The notes under the pieces are model-generated. The model ran no database searches, had not been told where the DNA came from, and saw only the letters and a program-made list of their open reading frames with translations. 64,000 nt of DNA, taken from assembly GCF_002163875.1 (NCBI RefSeq), contig NZ_CP019333.1:2052864-2116863 (forward strand), in the 5' to 3' direction. Every line of letters begins with the position of its first letter. Position 1 is the first letter of the stretch. Of this stretch, positions 44,272-53,788 are shown piece by piece. The DNA is from Gilvibacter sp. SZ-19. GTDB taxonomy: Bacteria; Bacteroidota; Bacteroidia; Flavobacteriales; Flavobacteriaceae. The position numbers were made by a program, and so were the translations under genes.

Positions 44272-45675
44272 ATGCGAAAATTATTGTGTTGTTTATTGTT
44301 CCTGCCGATGGGAGCAGGCTTGGTAGCTCAGAATAAGACCATTGTTTTTGGGTATGAGGATATACCCCAGTCGTTGCTGGTAAATCCCGCTGCCGACATG
44401 CCTCAGGATTTCCATGCCGGAATTCCCCTCTTGTCGCAATTCTATCTGCACGGTGGGTCAAGCGGTGTTTCTGCCTACGATATTTTTCAAGAGTCTTCCA
44501 CAGATATCAATCAGCGCATAACGACCGCTATAAATAATATGGATTTCCGCGATTTCTTTACTGTGAACCAACAGTTAGAAATACTGAGCGCTGGTTGGCG
44601 AAATAAAAAAGGAGATTACCTCTCTGCAGGGCTTTATCAGGAGCTCGATGTTTTGGCTTATTTTCCAGAGGACCTAGCCGTCTTGGCTTGGGAAGGCAAT
44701 CGCAATTATATAGGCCGCAGCTTTGATTTGGGGCAACTCAGTGTTACTTCGGAGGTGCTTATGGTATACCATGTTGGAATCAGCAGGCAGTTTAATAAGA
44801 ACCTCAGGGTTGGAGCGCGTGCAAAATTGTATTCGAACATTGCCCATGTCAGCTCAACTGCAAATCGCGGTAGCTTTTTAACTACAGAGAATCCCGGAAC
44901 GCTCAACATCTATCAGCATATAATTAGTAATGCCGATATAGAAGTAAGAACCTCGGGTATCGATGCTATTTCTGAGGCCGGAAGCCCAGGTCGAGAAGCG
45001 ACCAAAAGGGCTTTGTTGGGTGGAAACTTAGGCCTTGGAGTGGATCTTGGGATCAGTTACGATTGGGACAGAAACTGGACCTTCGATGCCAGTATTCTAG
45101 ATCTAGGATTTGTATATCACAGTAATGATGTAAAACGATATACTGCAGCTGGAGACTATGTGCTGGATGGCGTGGAATTTATATTCCCACCCTTGAGCGA
45201 CGGACAAAGGACCTTGGACTATTATCGGAACCTGACAGACGACCTAGACGCTTCAATTCCTAGAGATACTATATCTAATGGATATATACAACTGCGTCCA
45301 ACAAAGATCAATGCTGCGCTATCCTATGGTTTTGGAACCTTTGGAGAAGGTGAGGAATGTAATTGTCTCAATAAGGGAAGCACCCGCTTTAGAGAGCGAC
45401 TGGGGTTGCAATTCTTTAGTGTGATCAGACCGCGTAGACCACATATGGCGCTTTCTGCTTTCTATTATCGCAGACTTACCGGTTTTTTATCGGCCAAGGT
45501 CGCTTATACGGTCGATGAATATTCAGCCAGCAATTTAGGAGGTGGTTTTGCTGCGGATATTGGCCCCGTTAACTTCTATTTTACAGTCGATAACATTTTG
45601 AGATATGGCAATGTTGCAAGGGCAAAAAATGTATCTTTGCAAGTAGGGCTAAATCTTAAATTATCTTCTGAATGA
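44272..45675 (+). CDS. DUF5723-type outer-membrane beta-barrel protein
   Basis: A signal peptide (1-20) is followed by 445 residues of alternating strands, typical of an outer-membrane barrel: DFRDFFTVNQQLEILSAGWR, VGISRQFNKNLRVGARAKLYSN, GLGVDLGISYDWDRNWTFDAS. It resembles the DUF5723 family of Bacteroidota in length and start (NPAADMPQDFHAGIPLLSQFYL here located only). A CNC motif (EECNCLN) is unusual. Its stop overlaps the next ATG by 4 bases. Confidence 0.75.
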   Translation: MRKLLCCLLFLPMGAGLVAQNKTIVFGYEDIPQSLLVNPAADMPQDFHAGIPLLSQFYLHGGSSGVSAYDIFQESSTDINQRITTAINNMDFRDFFTVNQQLEILSAGWRNKKGDYLSAGLYQELDVLAYFPEDLAVLAWEGNRNYIGRSFDLGQLSVTSEVLMVYHVGISRQFNKNLRVGARAKLYSNIAHVSSTANRGSFLTTENPGTLNIYQHIISNADIEVRTSGIDAISEAGSPGREATKRALLGGNLGLGVDLGISYDWDRNWTFDASILDLGFVYHSNDVKRYTAAGDYVLDGVEFIFPPLSDGQRTLDYYRNLTDDLDASIPRDTISNGYIQLRPTKINAALSYGFGTFGEGEECNCLNKGSTRFRERLGLQFFSVIRPRRPHMALSAFYYRRLTGFLSAKVAYTVDEYSASNLGGGFAADIGPVNFYFTVDNILRYGNVARAKNVSLQVGLNLKLSSE

Positions 45676-46499
45676 AACTACGATTTCTCGTACTGATCGC
45701 GGCAATTCTTTTCAGCTCGCTCAGCAGTGCGCAAAAAAGCATTCACGACTATCATTACATCTTTGTTCCCGATCAGTTTGAATTCCTAAAAGGAAAAGAT
45801 CAATACCAGGTGAATTCCTTGGTGCGATTCTTATTTAAAAAGCACGGCTTTAACGCCTATATCGGAGATGAGCTGCCGCTGGCACTAAAGAAGCAGCCTT
45901 GTAAAGGACTTTATGCCGATGTGCAAGGAATAGAGAATTTTATGCATACCAAGGTGCAGATCAGTATTAAGGATTGCTACGGAGAAGTACTATTCACCTC
46001 CCCAGAAGGGAAGAGCAAGGACAAGAACTATCGCAAGGCCTATCACGGAGCAGTTAGAGAAGCCTTTGAAGCCATCGCGGCCTTGAACGTAAAACAACTG
46101 CCTTTATCTGTGCTAGAAGACACGGTGGAGCAGCCAGACGAGGAGGAAACTGAGGTTGAAACTGAAGAGGCGGCAGAAGTTGAAGTTGAAGTCCAAGAGG
46201 AGGCGCCAGTAGCTATCGAGCTACAAGGTGAGCTTGATGCGGAGGTGATAGAAGCCGTTAAGGTGATTCATTTGGTTTATAAAGACTACGAACTGATCAA
46301 AAAAGGTCGTGTTTATCAGGTGCTGTATAAAGGCGAGCAGATCGGTACGGCAGAACCTACTCAAGAAGCGAACGTTTACAAAGTAAATACAACGCAATTC
46401 ACCGGAATGGGCTACGAAGGCAATAAGGCCTTTAGACTGGAACGAGCCATAGAAGGGCTGGAGCAGACCATCAGCATGTTGTTCAAACCAAAACAGTAG
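45672..46499 (+). CDS. Secreted protein with acidic linker, unknown function
   Basis: A 275-residue protein with a signal peptide (to SSAQ, about residue 20). An N-terminal domain (25-145) includes DYHYIFVPDQFEFLKGKDQY. An acidic Glu/Val linker lies near 155-185. A C-terminal piece (210-275) contains YELIKKGRVYQVLYKGEQIGTAEPTQ, shortened here. Family not recognised. It is coupled to the barrel protein by an ATGA overlap, so the two probably act together at the envelope. Confidence 0.75.
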   Translation: MKLRFLVLIAAILFSSLSSAQKSIHDYHYIFVPDQFEFLKGKDQYQVNSLVRFLFKKHGFNAYIGDELPLALKKQPCKGLYADVQGIENFMHTKVQISIKDCYGEVLFTSPEGKSKDKNYRKAYHGAVREAFEAIAALNVKQLPLSVLEDTVEQPDEEETEVETEEAAEVEVEVQEEAPVAIELQGELDAEVIEAVKVIHLVYKDYELIKKGRVYQVLYKGEQIGTAEPTQEANVYKVNTTQFTGMGYEGNKAFRLERAIEGLEQTISMLFKPKQ

Positions 46500-46502
46500 G
46501 TA

Positions 46503-49500
46503 ATGTCAAAACTCGGAATTATATGTGCAGTTTTTTTGAGTTTCCTTTTTATCGCCTGTGACGAAAAGGATGCCAAGTCAGAAAAAGACACCGCAACATC
46601 GGCAGTAAAAAAAGAGAAAGATCAAGCCAAAGAAGCTAGAAAGGGACTCTTTGAGCTATTGCCCTCAAGTGAAACTGGAATCGACTTTGCCAATACCTTG
46701 GTAGACGATGTATCCACCATGGAGAACCTCTTTAATTTTGACTATTTCTACAATGGGGCAGGAGTGGCTGTCGCCGACTTTGACAACGACGGGCTGCAAG
46801 ATCTTTTCTTTGCCGGAAATCAGCAACCCAATAAGCTCTATAAGAACCTTGGCGGACTAAAGTTTGAAGACCTAAGCGAGAAAGCAGGTATAAACAAAGG
46901 GAAGGTTTGGGCAAACGGAGTTACCGTTGCAGATGTGAATCAAGATGGTCTTTTAGACATTTATGTGAGTCAAGGAGGGCCAAAACAAAGGCAAGATCGT
47001 CAGAATCTACTCTTTATCAACCAAGGAGATTTTAAGTTCCAAGAGTCGGCCGTGGCTTATGGCCTTAACGATAACGGGATCAGCACCCAAGCGGTATTCT
47101 TTGATTACGACAAAGACGGAGACCTAGATTGTGTAGTCTCTAACGAGAATGAATTTTACGGCTTGGATCCGCAGCGATTCTACGCGACCATAGATAAGAG
47201 TAAGGAGAATTTGTATAACAGCAGCACTCACCTATACCGCAACGACGGTGGTAAATTCACAGATGTTAGCGATCGAGCTGGAGTACTGACCGCCTCATTT
47301 GGTTTAGGAGTTAGTGTAAGCGACATCAATCAAGACGGTTGGCTAGATATCTACATTGCCAACGATTATTATGTGCCAGACGCGCTTTATATCAATCAAG
47401 GTAATGGGACCTTTAAAAACCAAGTTAAGGAGACCACCAAGCAGGTATCTTTTTACGGAATGGGGGTTGATATAGACGACCTGAACAACGACGGCCTGAA
47501 GGATATTTTTGTGCTCGATATGGCCTCTAGTGATCATATCCGTTCCAAGACATTGATGGCCTCTATGAACGAGGCGCGTTTTTCACTTTTGGTGGACACT
47601 TACGACATGCCGTATCAGTACATGTACAACAGCGTACAGCTCAATCAGGGCGATGCGAAGTTTATAAACGTGGCCCAGCAAACCAAAATGGCCAAGACCG
47701 ATTGGTCATGGGCAGGGCTTATAACCGATTACGATCTGGATGGTAACAAAGACGTCTATGTGACCAACGGTTACAGACGCTACGCTTTAGACAATGATCT
47801 GCGCAGACAGGTTGCAGAAGTGCAACAGGCCTATGCGGGGCAGGTACCCGTGGAGATCAAGAAACAGCTTTACGATGCTATGCCGTCAGAAAAGCTATCG
47901 AACATCATGTTCTGGAACAAGGGTGAACTGGCCTTTGAGAATCAAGCATACAATTGGGGCTTGGCCAATCCGTCCTTCTCGAACGGTGCTATCTATGCCG
48001 ATCTAGACAACGATGGCGACTTGGAATTGGTGGTGAACAACATCGACGAGACGGCCTTTGTTTATAAGAATACAGCTGTAGAGCGAGGACTGAACAACTT
48101 TATCAGTGTGGAGACCCAAGGGCTGCTCTCTGAGGCTTTCCCTCAGGTGTATCTCACACAGGAAAATGGTAACACGCAACTTATAGAGGCAAAGCGTGTT
48201 CGAGGTTATCTTTCTGCAACAACACAAACGGCGACTTTTGGGATAGGGCAGGACGCTACTGCCGCGGAGGTTAAAGTAGTTTGGCCCAGTGGAAAGCAAG
48301 AGGTTCGCAAAAATGTAGCGGCCAACAGTAAATTGACTTTTAAAGAATCCGAAGCAACAGAAGCTGCAGGGAATATGAAAACCCCGCCAGCCATGATCAA
48401 AGCTTCCGCATCGAATTACGGCCTGGATTTCTCGCATCAAGAGAACGATTATAACGATTTTAGTCTGGAAGTGCTTTTGCCGTATAAGCAATCTACTATG
48501 GGTCCTTTTATAGCTACTGCGGATGTTAACGGCGATGGTTTGGAGGATGTTTTTGTCGGAGGCGCTGCAGGACAGGCGGGCCAACTTTTTAAACAAACTG
48601 CTACAGGTTTTAGTCGTGTACGTGTTCCGGCTTTTACAACCGATGCCGGATCTGAAGACCTCAAGGCGATCTTTTTTGATGCAGACAGCGACCAAGACCT
48701 TGACCTTTATGTGGTCAGCGGAGGCAACGCCTTTGCACAAGGTTCTAAAAGGTATGCAGATCGCTTGTATCTCAACGACGGTAAGGGCGGTTTTTCTAAA
48801 AGTGTAGACTCCGGATTAGATGGATTGACCCACAGCGGGCAAGCTGTTGCTGCATTGGATTATGACAAAGACGGCGATATGGATCTGCTAGTTGGCAACC
48901 GCTTGATGCCACAGCATTATCCGCAAGCGGCTCCGAGTTATTTGCTCAATAATGATGGGGCAGGGCATTTCACCCCTGCAGACAATAGTAGCTTTTCGGC
49001 GGCGGCCGGTCTAGGCTTGGTCAATGATATTCTGGTCACAGATTTCGATGCCGATGGTTGGTCCGATCTGATCATTGCTGTAGAATGGGATGCTGTAAAG
49101 ATGTTTAGAAACAATCAAGGTGTATTTGAACCCTACACTGCTGTAGCAGGTTTGGACCAAAACAAGGGTTGGTGGTTCTCTGTTAGTGAAACAGACATCA
49201 ACGCAGATGGAAAACCAGATTATATCTTGGGTAACCTCGGCGTGAATAGTAAATACAAAGCTACCAACGAGAGCCCGCTAAAAGTATATGGACACGATTT
49301 TGACGATAATGGCACTTTTGATCTGGTTTTGAGTTCCAAGTATAACGGTAGAGACGTACCCGTTCGCGGTAGGGAGTGTTCTTCTCAGCAAATGCCTTTC
49401 ATTGCTCAGAAATTCGAGACCTATGCGTCATTTGCCAATGCGTCCTTGCAGGATATCTACGGTGCTAAGCTTAATGATGCCTATCAGCGAGAGGTGAATC

Positions 49501-49874
49501 AATTTCACTCCATGGTTTTGCTAAGCACGAGTTCTGGAACTTATAAACTTGAAGAATTGCCGGCCTTTGCACAAACTGCTCCAATACTTGGAGGTGTTTC
49601 ACTCGATCTAAACGGTGACGATCAAACGGAATTCATCGCTGTCGGGAATATTTACAATACGGAGGTAGAAACACCGCGTATGGATATGGGAACCGGGCTT
49701 ATCATTCAGTCTCAAAACGGGGCAATGAAAACCTTGGCTGGGCCAGCAGCCTTCTATGTAGAAGGAGATGCTAAATCTATAAAAACGGTGAATCACAAAG
49801 GCAGTGGTAAAACCTTGATCCTGGTAGGGAGAAATAATGCTTCTATGGCGGTTTACGAATATTCAGGATCCTAG
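46503..49874 (+). CDS. Giant FG-GAP/ASPIC-UnbV lipoprotein
   Basis: A lipoprotein (Cys19 in FLFIAC) of 1123 residues. FG-GAP/VCBS repeats with calcium loops (VADFDNDGLQDLFFAG, FDYDKDGDLDCVV, DYDLDGNKDVYVTNGY) fill 75-530. An ASPIC/UnbV domain is near 540-620 (GYLSATTQTATFGIG, KVVWPSGKQEV). A second propeller follows (665-1110; ALDYDKDGDMDLLVGN). It has no type IX sorting domain and is anchored by lipid. Such proteins are often linked to SusCD loci, but here the SusCD operon is 3 kb away. Confidence 0.88.
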   Translation: MSKLGIICAVFLSFLFIACDEKDAKSEKDTATSAVKKEKDQAKEARKGLFELLPSSETGIDFANTLVDDVSTMENLFNFDYFYNGAGVAVADFDNDGLQDLFFAGNQQPNKLYKNLGGLKFEDLSEKAGINKGKVWANGVTVADVNQDGLLDIYVSQGGPKQRQDRQNLLFINQGDFKFQESAVAYGLNDNGISTQAVFFDYDKDGDLDCVVSNENEFYGLDPQRFYATIDKSKENLYNSSTHLYRNDGGKFTDVSDRAGVLTASFGLGVSVSDINQDGWLDIYIANDYYVPDALYINQGNGTFKNQVKETTKQVSFYGMGVDIDDLNNDGLKDIFVLDMASSDHIRSKTLMASMNEARFSLLVDTYDMPYQYMYNSVQLNQGDAKFINVAQQTKMAKTDWSWAGLITDYDLDGNKDVYVTNGYRRYALDNDLRRQVAEVQQAYAGQVPVEIKKQLYDAMPSEKLSNIMFWNKGELAFENQAYNWGLANPSFSNGAIYADLDNDGDLELVVNNIDETAFVYKNTAVERGLNNFISVETQGLLSEAFPQVYLTQENGNTQLIEAKRVRGYLSATTQTATFGIGQDATAAEVKVVWPSGKQEVRKNVAANSKLTFKESEATEAAGNMKTPPAMIKASASNYGLDFSHQENDYNDFSLEVLLPYKQSTMGPFIATADVNGDGLEDVFVGGAAGQAGQLFKQTATGFSRVRVPAFTTDAGSEDLKAIFFDADSDQDLDLYVVSGGNAFAQGSKRYADRLYLNDGKGGFSKSVDSGLDGLTHSGQAVAALDYDKDGDMDLLVGNRLMPQHYPQAAPSYLLNNDGAGHFTPADNSSFSAAAGLGLVNDILVTDFDADGWSDLIIAVEWDAVKMFRNNQGVFEPYTAVAGLDQNKGWWFSVSETDINADGKPDYILGNLGVNSKYKATNESPLKVYGHDFDDNGTFDLVLSSKYNGRDVPVRGRECSSQQMPFIAQKFETYASFANASLQDIYGAKLNDAYQREVNQFHSMVLLSTSSGTYKLEELPAFAQTAPILGGVSLDLNGDDQTEFIAVGNIYNTEVETPRMDMGTGLIIQSQNGAMKTLAGPAAFYVEGDAKSIKTVNHKGSGKTLILVGRNNASMAVYEYSGS

Positions 49875-49875
49875 A

Positions 49876-51153
49876 TCAGAACTCGTATTTGTCTTTCCAC
49901 AATTGACTTAGGTATTCCTTGAGCGCTCTTTCGCGTTTGTTGTTTCCCGGCCTGTAGAAATTGAAGTCGCTAAGTTCTTCTGGTAAGAATTGATGCGGCA
50001 CAAAATTGCCTTCGTAATTATGCGCGTATTGATAACCTTCTGAATACCCTAGTTCTTTCATGAGCTTGGTTGGGGCATTGCGAATAGATAGCGGAACAGA
50101 GAGGTCTCCTTGATTTCTAACAGCTTGTTGTGCTTCATTTATGGCTACATAAGAGGCATTGCTCTTGGCTGAGGTTGCCAAATAGATCGCGCATTGTGAG
50201 AGTATGATACGAGCTTCAGGGTAACCGATCACCGTTACGGCTTGAAATGTATTGTTGGCGACCATCAAAGCCTGAGGATTGGCATTGCCAATATCTTCAG
50301 AAGCTAGGATAAGCATTCTGCGTGCGATGAATTTAACATCCTCACCACCTTCTATCATTCTCGCTAACCAATAGACGGCGGCGTTAGGGTCGCTACCTCT
50401 TATCGATTTAATAAAAGCTGAAACGATGTCGTAATGCTGTTCGCCGGTTTTGTCATAGCGAACTACATTCTGTTGCACCTTTTGGGTTACAAGATCATCG
50501 GTGATCACTATTGGCTCTGTGGTGGCAGTGGCCACGACCAATTCGAGTATGTTGAGTAACTTTCTGGCATCACCTCCAGAAATGCGCATCATAGCCTCTG
50601 TTTCCTGCAGTTTTATCTTTTTTTGACTAAGTATATCGTCTTGAGCTATTGCACGCTTTAAAAGCGCTTCTAAATCGTTTTTAGAGAAAGCATTCAGCAC
50701 ATAGACCTGACAACGCGATAAAAGGGCCGGAATTACTTCGAAACTCGGATTCTCTGTTGTGGCACCAATGAGTGTGACCCATCCTTTCTCCACAGCCTCC
50801 AAAAGTGAATCTTGTTGTGATTTACTGAAACGATGGATCTCGTCTATAAAGAGCAGCGGATTTTTAGTCGTGAATAGGCCGTCTTCTTTTTTTGCTCTTG
50901 CGATTACCTCACGAACATCTTTAACGCCGCTACTTATTGCACTCAGCTTAAAAAAAGGACGTTCAACAGTATTGGCAATTATGGTGGCCAAGGTAGTCTT
51001 TCCAGTTCCGGGTGGTCCCCAAAGGATCAACGATGGTAGCACTCCCTGCTTAATCTGATTGGTCAGCGCCCCATCTGGTCCAACCAAATGTTGCTGACTA
51101 ATATAGTCCTCCAGCGTTCTGGGTCTAATGCGTTCTGCCAAGGGTGCATTCAT
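49876..51153 (-). CDS. rarA: Replication-associated recombination protein RarA (MgsA)
   Basis: An AAA+ ATPase that acts at stalled replication forks. Walker A is WGPPGTGKTTLA, Walker B LLFIDEIHRFSKSQQD, and sensor 1 IGATTENPSFEV. IRPRTLEDYISQQHLVGPDG is the N-terminal mark, and the C-terminal YAHNYEGNFVPHQFLPEEL is typical. Length 425 is normal. It converges with the FG-GAP gene, leaving 1 base between stop codons. Confidence 0.95.
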   Translation of the reverse strand: MNAPLAERIRPRTLEDYISQQHLVGPDGALTNQIKQGVLPSLILWGPPGTGKTTLATIIANTVERPFFKLSAISSGVKDVREVIARAKKEDGLFTTKNPLLFIDEIHRFSKSQQDSLLEAVEKGWVTLIGATTENPSFEVIPALLSRCQVYVLNAFSKNDLEALLKRAIAQDDILSQKKIKLQETEAMMRISGGDARKLLNILELVVATATTEPIVITDDLVTQKVQQNVVRYDKTGEQHYDIVSAFIKSIRGSDPNAAVYWLARMIEGGEDVKFIARRMLILASEDIGNANPQALMVANNTFQAVTVIGYPEARIILSQCAIYLATSAKSNASYVAINEAQQAVRNQGDLSVPLSIRNAPTKLMKELGYSEGYQYAHNYEGNFVPHQFLPEELSDFNFYRPGNNKRERALKEYLSQLWKDKYEF

Positions 51154-51234
51154 GCTTTAAAAATACGTTTTAGTTCAAGAAGTGACAATTTAGCAGCAGG
51201 GAATTCATGGCTAAATTTTTGATACTTTAGGAGT

Positions 51235-51990
51235 ATGCGACAAATAGAGTATCCTTCTGTATTTGAATTCCGGCGGATAGCCATTGCTGTAGGTCTTGTT
51301 ATGCTTTTGTGGATAGCCCTTTGGGCAGACCTGCGCTTTGACTTGAATCTGAGAAGCTTGGGTGTGTACCCAAGAACTGCAGAAGGATTGAAAGGGATCT
51401 TCTTGACACCTTTTATCCATAAAGACCTCAGCCACTTGACCAACAATAGTATTTCGTTGGTAGCACTGCTGTGGTTCTTATTCTATTTCTACCCTAAGGC
51501 TGCATGGAAAGTCTTATTCTGGGGTATTGTACTGTCTGGTTTAGGCACTTGGCTAATAGGGCGCCCTGCATTTCATATAGGGGCGAGCGGTGTAGTGTAT
51601 ATGCTGGTGAGTTTCTTGTTCTTTAAAGGGGTCTTTAGCGGCTACTACAGGCTTATCGCACTTTCTTTGATAGTAGTGTTCTTATATGGTGGATTGTTGT
51701 GGTATGTATTCCCGATCGACCCCAAGATTTCGTGGGAAGGGCATTTGTCTGGATTCTTTGTGGGCTTTGTCTTTGCCGGATTCGTCAAAAGTGGGGTAGT
51801 ACGAGATTATCATTATCCTTGGGAACATCCAGAGTTTGATCCCACTAAGGATCCTTTTATGAGACGCTTTGACGAGCAGGGTAATTTTGTTCCCGATGAA
51901 CCTGAGTCAATAGAAGAGGAGGTAGAAGCTGCTGAAAAGATTCAGGTCAACTACAATTATAAACCATCCGAAGATAAAAGTGCTAATTAG
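51235..51990 (+). CDS. Rhomboid-family intramembrane serine protease
   Basis: Six membrane segments in 200 residues, then a charged tail. The catalytic Ser118 is in FHIGASGVVY and the His170 in SWEGHLSGFFVGF. TPFIHKDLSHLTNNS provides the loop His/Asn residues, and WALW/WADLR occur in the first loop. Substrate unknown. Its last 4 bases overlap the end of rlmB on the other strand. Confidence 0.92.
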   Translation: MRQIEYPSVFEFRRIAIAVGLVMLLWIALWADLRFDLNLRSLGVYPRTAEGLKGIFLTPFIHKDLSHLTNNSISLVALLWFLFYFYPKAAWKVLFWGIVLSGLGTWLIGRPAFHIGASGVVYMLVSFLFFKGVFSGYYRLIALSLIVVFLYGGLLWYVFPIDPKISWEGHLSGFFVGFVFAGFVKSGVVRDYHYPWEHPEFDPTKDPFMRRFDEQGNFVPDEPESIEEEVEAAEKIQVNYNYKPSEDKSAN

Positions 51991-52730
51991 GCCAATCGCT
52001 GTCGTTGCGCTTCGAACAAGATCACTGCGCTAGCTACTGCCACATTGAGTGAATCGACCTCTTCTGCAATAGGGATATGAACTTGCGTGTCTACCATTTT
52101 CAATACAGAGGGGTTGATCCCTTTACCTTCTGATCCCATAATAAGTGCAAAACCACCTTTTAGGTCCGTGTCATACACAGATTGATCTCCTTTCTCGGTA
52201 GCTGCGATGATAGGAATGCCTTCTGCCTGAAAGTGGAAAAGCGCATCTTTTATATGATCTACCTTACAGATTGGAATTTTGAATAAAGTACCTGCAGAGG
52301 TTTTAACAGCGTCAGCATTTACAGGAGCACCTCCCTTTTTCTGGATGACAATTCCATTGACCCCTGCGGCCACTGCAGATCTTATAATAGCGCCAAAATT
52401 ACGAACATCACTGATCTGGTCTAGTAGTAGAAATAGGGGAGCCTTTTCGTTAGAAGTAGCGTTTGCAATCATTGTTTCGAGGCTCACAAAACTCACCGGG
52501 GCAATATTGGCGACTATGCCTTGATGATTACGTCCTTTAGCTAGCTTTTGAAGTTTCTCCATCGGCACGTAAGAAATCGTAGCGCCCTGTTTTGCACATT
52601 CGTTTAGTAGTGCTTTAACTTTTGGATGCTGCTGATTGGATTGTGCGAATACCTTGGCAATGCTCATCTCTGCATTCAAAGCTTCTTCTAAAGCGTGTAT
52701 TCCGTAAATTCTACTGACTTGTTCTTCCAT
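51987..52730 (-). CDS. rlmB: 23S rRNA (guanosine-2'-O)-methyltransferase RlmB
   Basis: A SPOUT/TrmH enzyme of 247 residues that methylates G2251 of 23S rRNA. N-terminal IYGIHALEEALN is the substrate-binding domain. NFGAIIRSAVAAGVNGIVI, LIMGSEGKGI and IPIAEEVDSLNVAVASAVILFE are the three knot motifs. It stands 60 bases downstream of the SusCD-linked lipoprotein gene, with a terminator between. Confidence 0.95.
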   Translation of the reverse strand: MEEQVSRIYGIHALEEALNAEMSIAKVFAQSNQQHPKVKALLNECAKQGATISYVPMEKLQKLAKGRNHQGIVANIAPVSFVSLETMIANATSNEKAPLFLLLDQISDVRNFGAIIRSAVAAGVNGIVIQKKGGAPVNADAVKTSAGTLFKIPICKVDHIKDALFHFQAEGIPIIAATEKGDQSVYDTDLKGGFALIMGSEGKGINPSVLKMVDTQVHIPIAEEVDSLNVAVASAVILFEAQRQRLA

Positions 52731-52742
52731 AGGGCAAAAATA

Positions 52743-52770
52743 AAAAAGCTGCCTCGAAAGGCAGCTTTTT
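52743..52770 (-). terminator. Terminator of the SusC-SusD-lipoprotein operon
   Basis: AAAAAGCTGCCT, loop CGAA, AGGCAGCTTTTT: a perfect 12-base stem with runs of A and T. It lies just past the stop of the lipoprotein gene (52791) on the minus strand. Confidence 0.9.
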
Positions 52771-52790
52771 CTATATAATAAGTGAGAATC

Positions 52791-53768
52791 TTATTGTTTA
52801 GTGAGCGTAGCGAATACTGCTCTAGGAGCTTCACCACAGTCGCTGTCTGAGTTATCAGTAAAGCGGATGATGAATACTGAATCATCTCCAGTAGTGTACT
52901 CTCCTAATGCACCGTCAGGTGATGGTCCAATAGTTAGACCAGAAGAACACTGTAGTCCAGAGTTCTGTCCTGGTGGAATCACAACTGTGTTACAGATGAA
53001 CTGCATTGCGAAATCAACAGGATCCTGACCTACACCAGCGTCTGGAAGGTACACGTAGTCGAAAGCACGATCTACAGAAGTACCACCTTCTGGGAAGTAC
53101 AACTCAACGATTCCACCTTCTTCAAATACGTTGAAGTCAAGTACACCTGGTACACCGTTAGTAATTTGGTATGGTCCAAGGAACTCTTCTTCACCTACAG
53201 GACATACTACAGGAGTAACATACTGGAATGGAGAAGCAAAGAATCCACCAGTGATGATACCACCAGCGTTGTTTACAGAGAATGTACGACCGTCAGTAAG
53301 GTTCAACGCGAAACGAGTAGTGAAAGTATCACCACCGAAAATAGCGTCTGGCTCAAGACCAACAGCAGCTAGCATTTCAGTAAGAGTCAAGGTGTAAGTA
53401 GTTCTTGGAAGTCCAAATGGACCTGGAGAGAACTCACTTGCAGGAATGTTACGGATAAATACTTCCTCGGTAGTTGCAGCAGAAGAATCACCTTCGTCAG
53501 CAGAACCGTCCGCAAAAGTCAAGTATGCGTCAACACTTTCTAAAAGTGCACCACCTTGGTTATCTTGCTCTTCGATTTCAACAGAGAAGACAGCGTCAGT
53601 AGAACCTAAAGGAAGTTCGTTAGACGTAATGGCGATAGTTCTAAGAACCGCACCAGACGTCACACCGTCAAATACCTGATCAATCGTATTGTTTGAGTCT
53701 TGCTCACAAGAAGTTGTACCCATAACGAGTACAGCTCCTAGTGCGGCAAATTTTAATAGATTTTTCAT
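52791..53768 (-). CDS. Lipoprotein of a SusCD operon, unknown function
   Basis: A lipoprotein (TTSC, Cys21) of about 325 residues, beta-rich, with the look of a SusE-like surface protein. An N-terminal strand-rich part (30-190) is followed by a C-terminal part with paired cysteines (VVCPVGEEE, FICN, LQCSSG, SDSDCGEA) that could form disulphides. The frame is open from a TTG at 53777; the ATG at 53768 is the better start. It is third in the SusC-SusD operon. Ligand unknown. Confidence 0.75.
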   Translation of the reverse strand: MKNLLKFAALGAVLVMGTTSCEQDSNNTIDQVFDGVTSGAVLRTIAITSNELPLGSTDAVFSVEIEEQDNQGGALLESVDAYLTFADGSADEGDSSAATTEEVFIRNIPASEFSPGPFGLPRTTYTLTLTEMLAAVGLEPDAIFGGDTFTTRFALNLTDGRTFSVNNAGGIITGGFFASPFQYVTPVVCPVGEEEFLGPYQITNGVPGVLDFNVFEEGGIVELYFPEGGTSVDRAFDYVYLPDAGVGQDPVDFAMQFICNTVVIPPGQNSGLQCSSGLTIGPSPDGALGEYTTGDDSVFIIRFTDNSDSDCGEAPRAVFATLTKQ

Positions 53769-53788
53769 TCTTATCAATTTTTTTTCAA

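Noticed and set aside
48003-48740. Open minus-strand frame of 245 codons inside the FG-GAP lipoprotein gene
   Set aside because: The plus strand there encodes clear calcium-loop repeats; the antisense frame has a scrambled composition and no motif.
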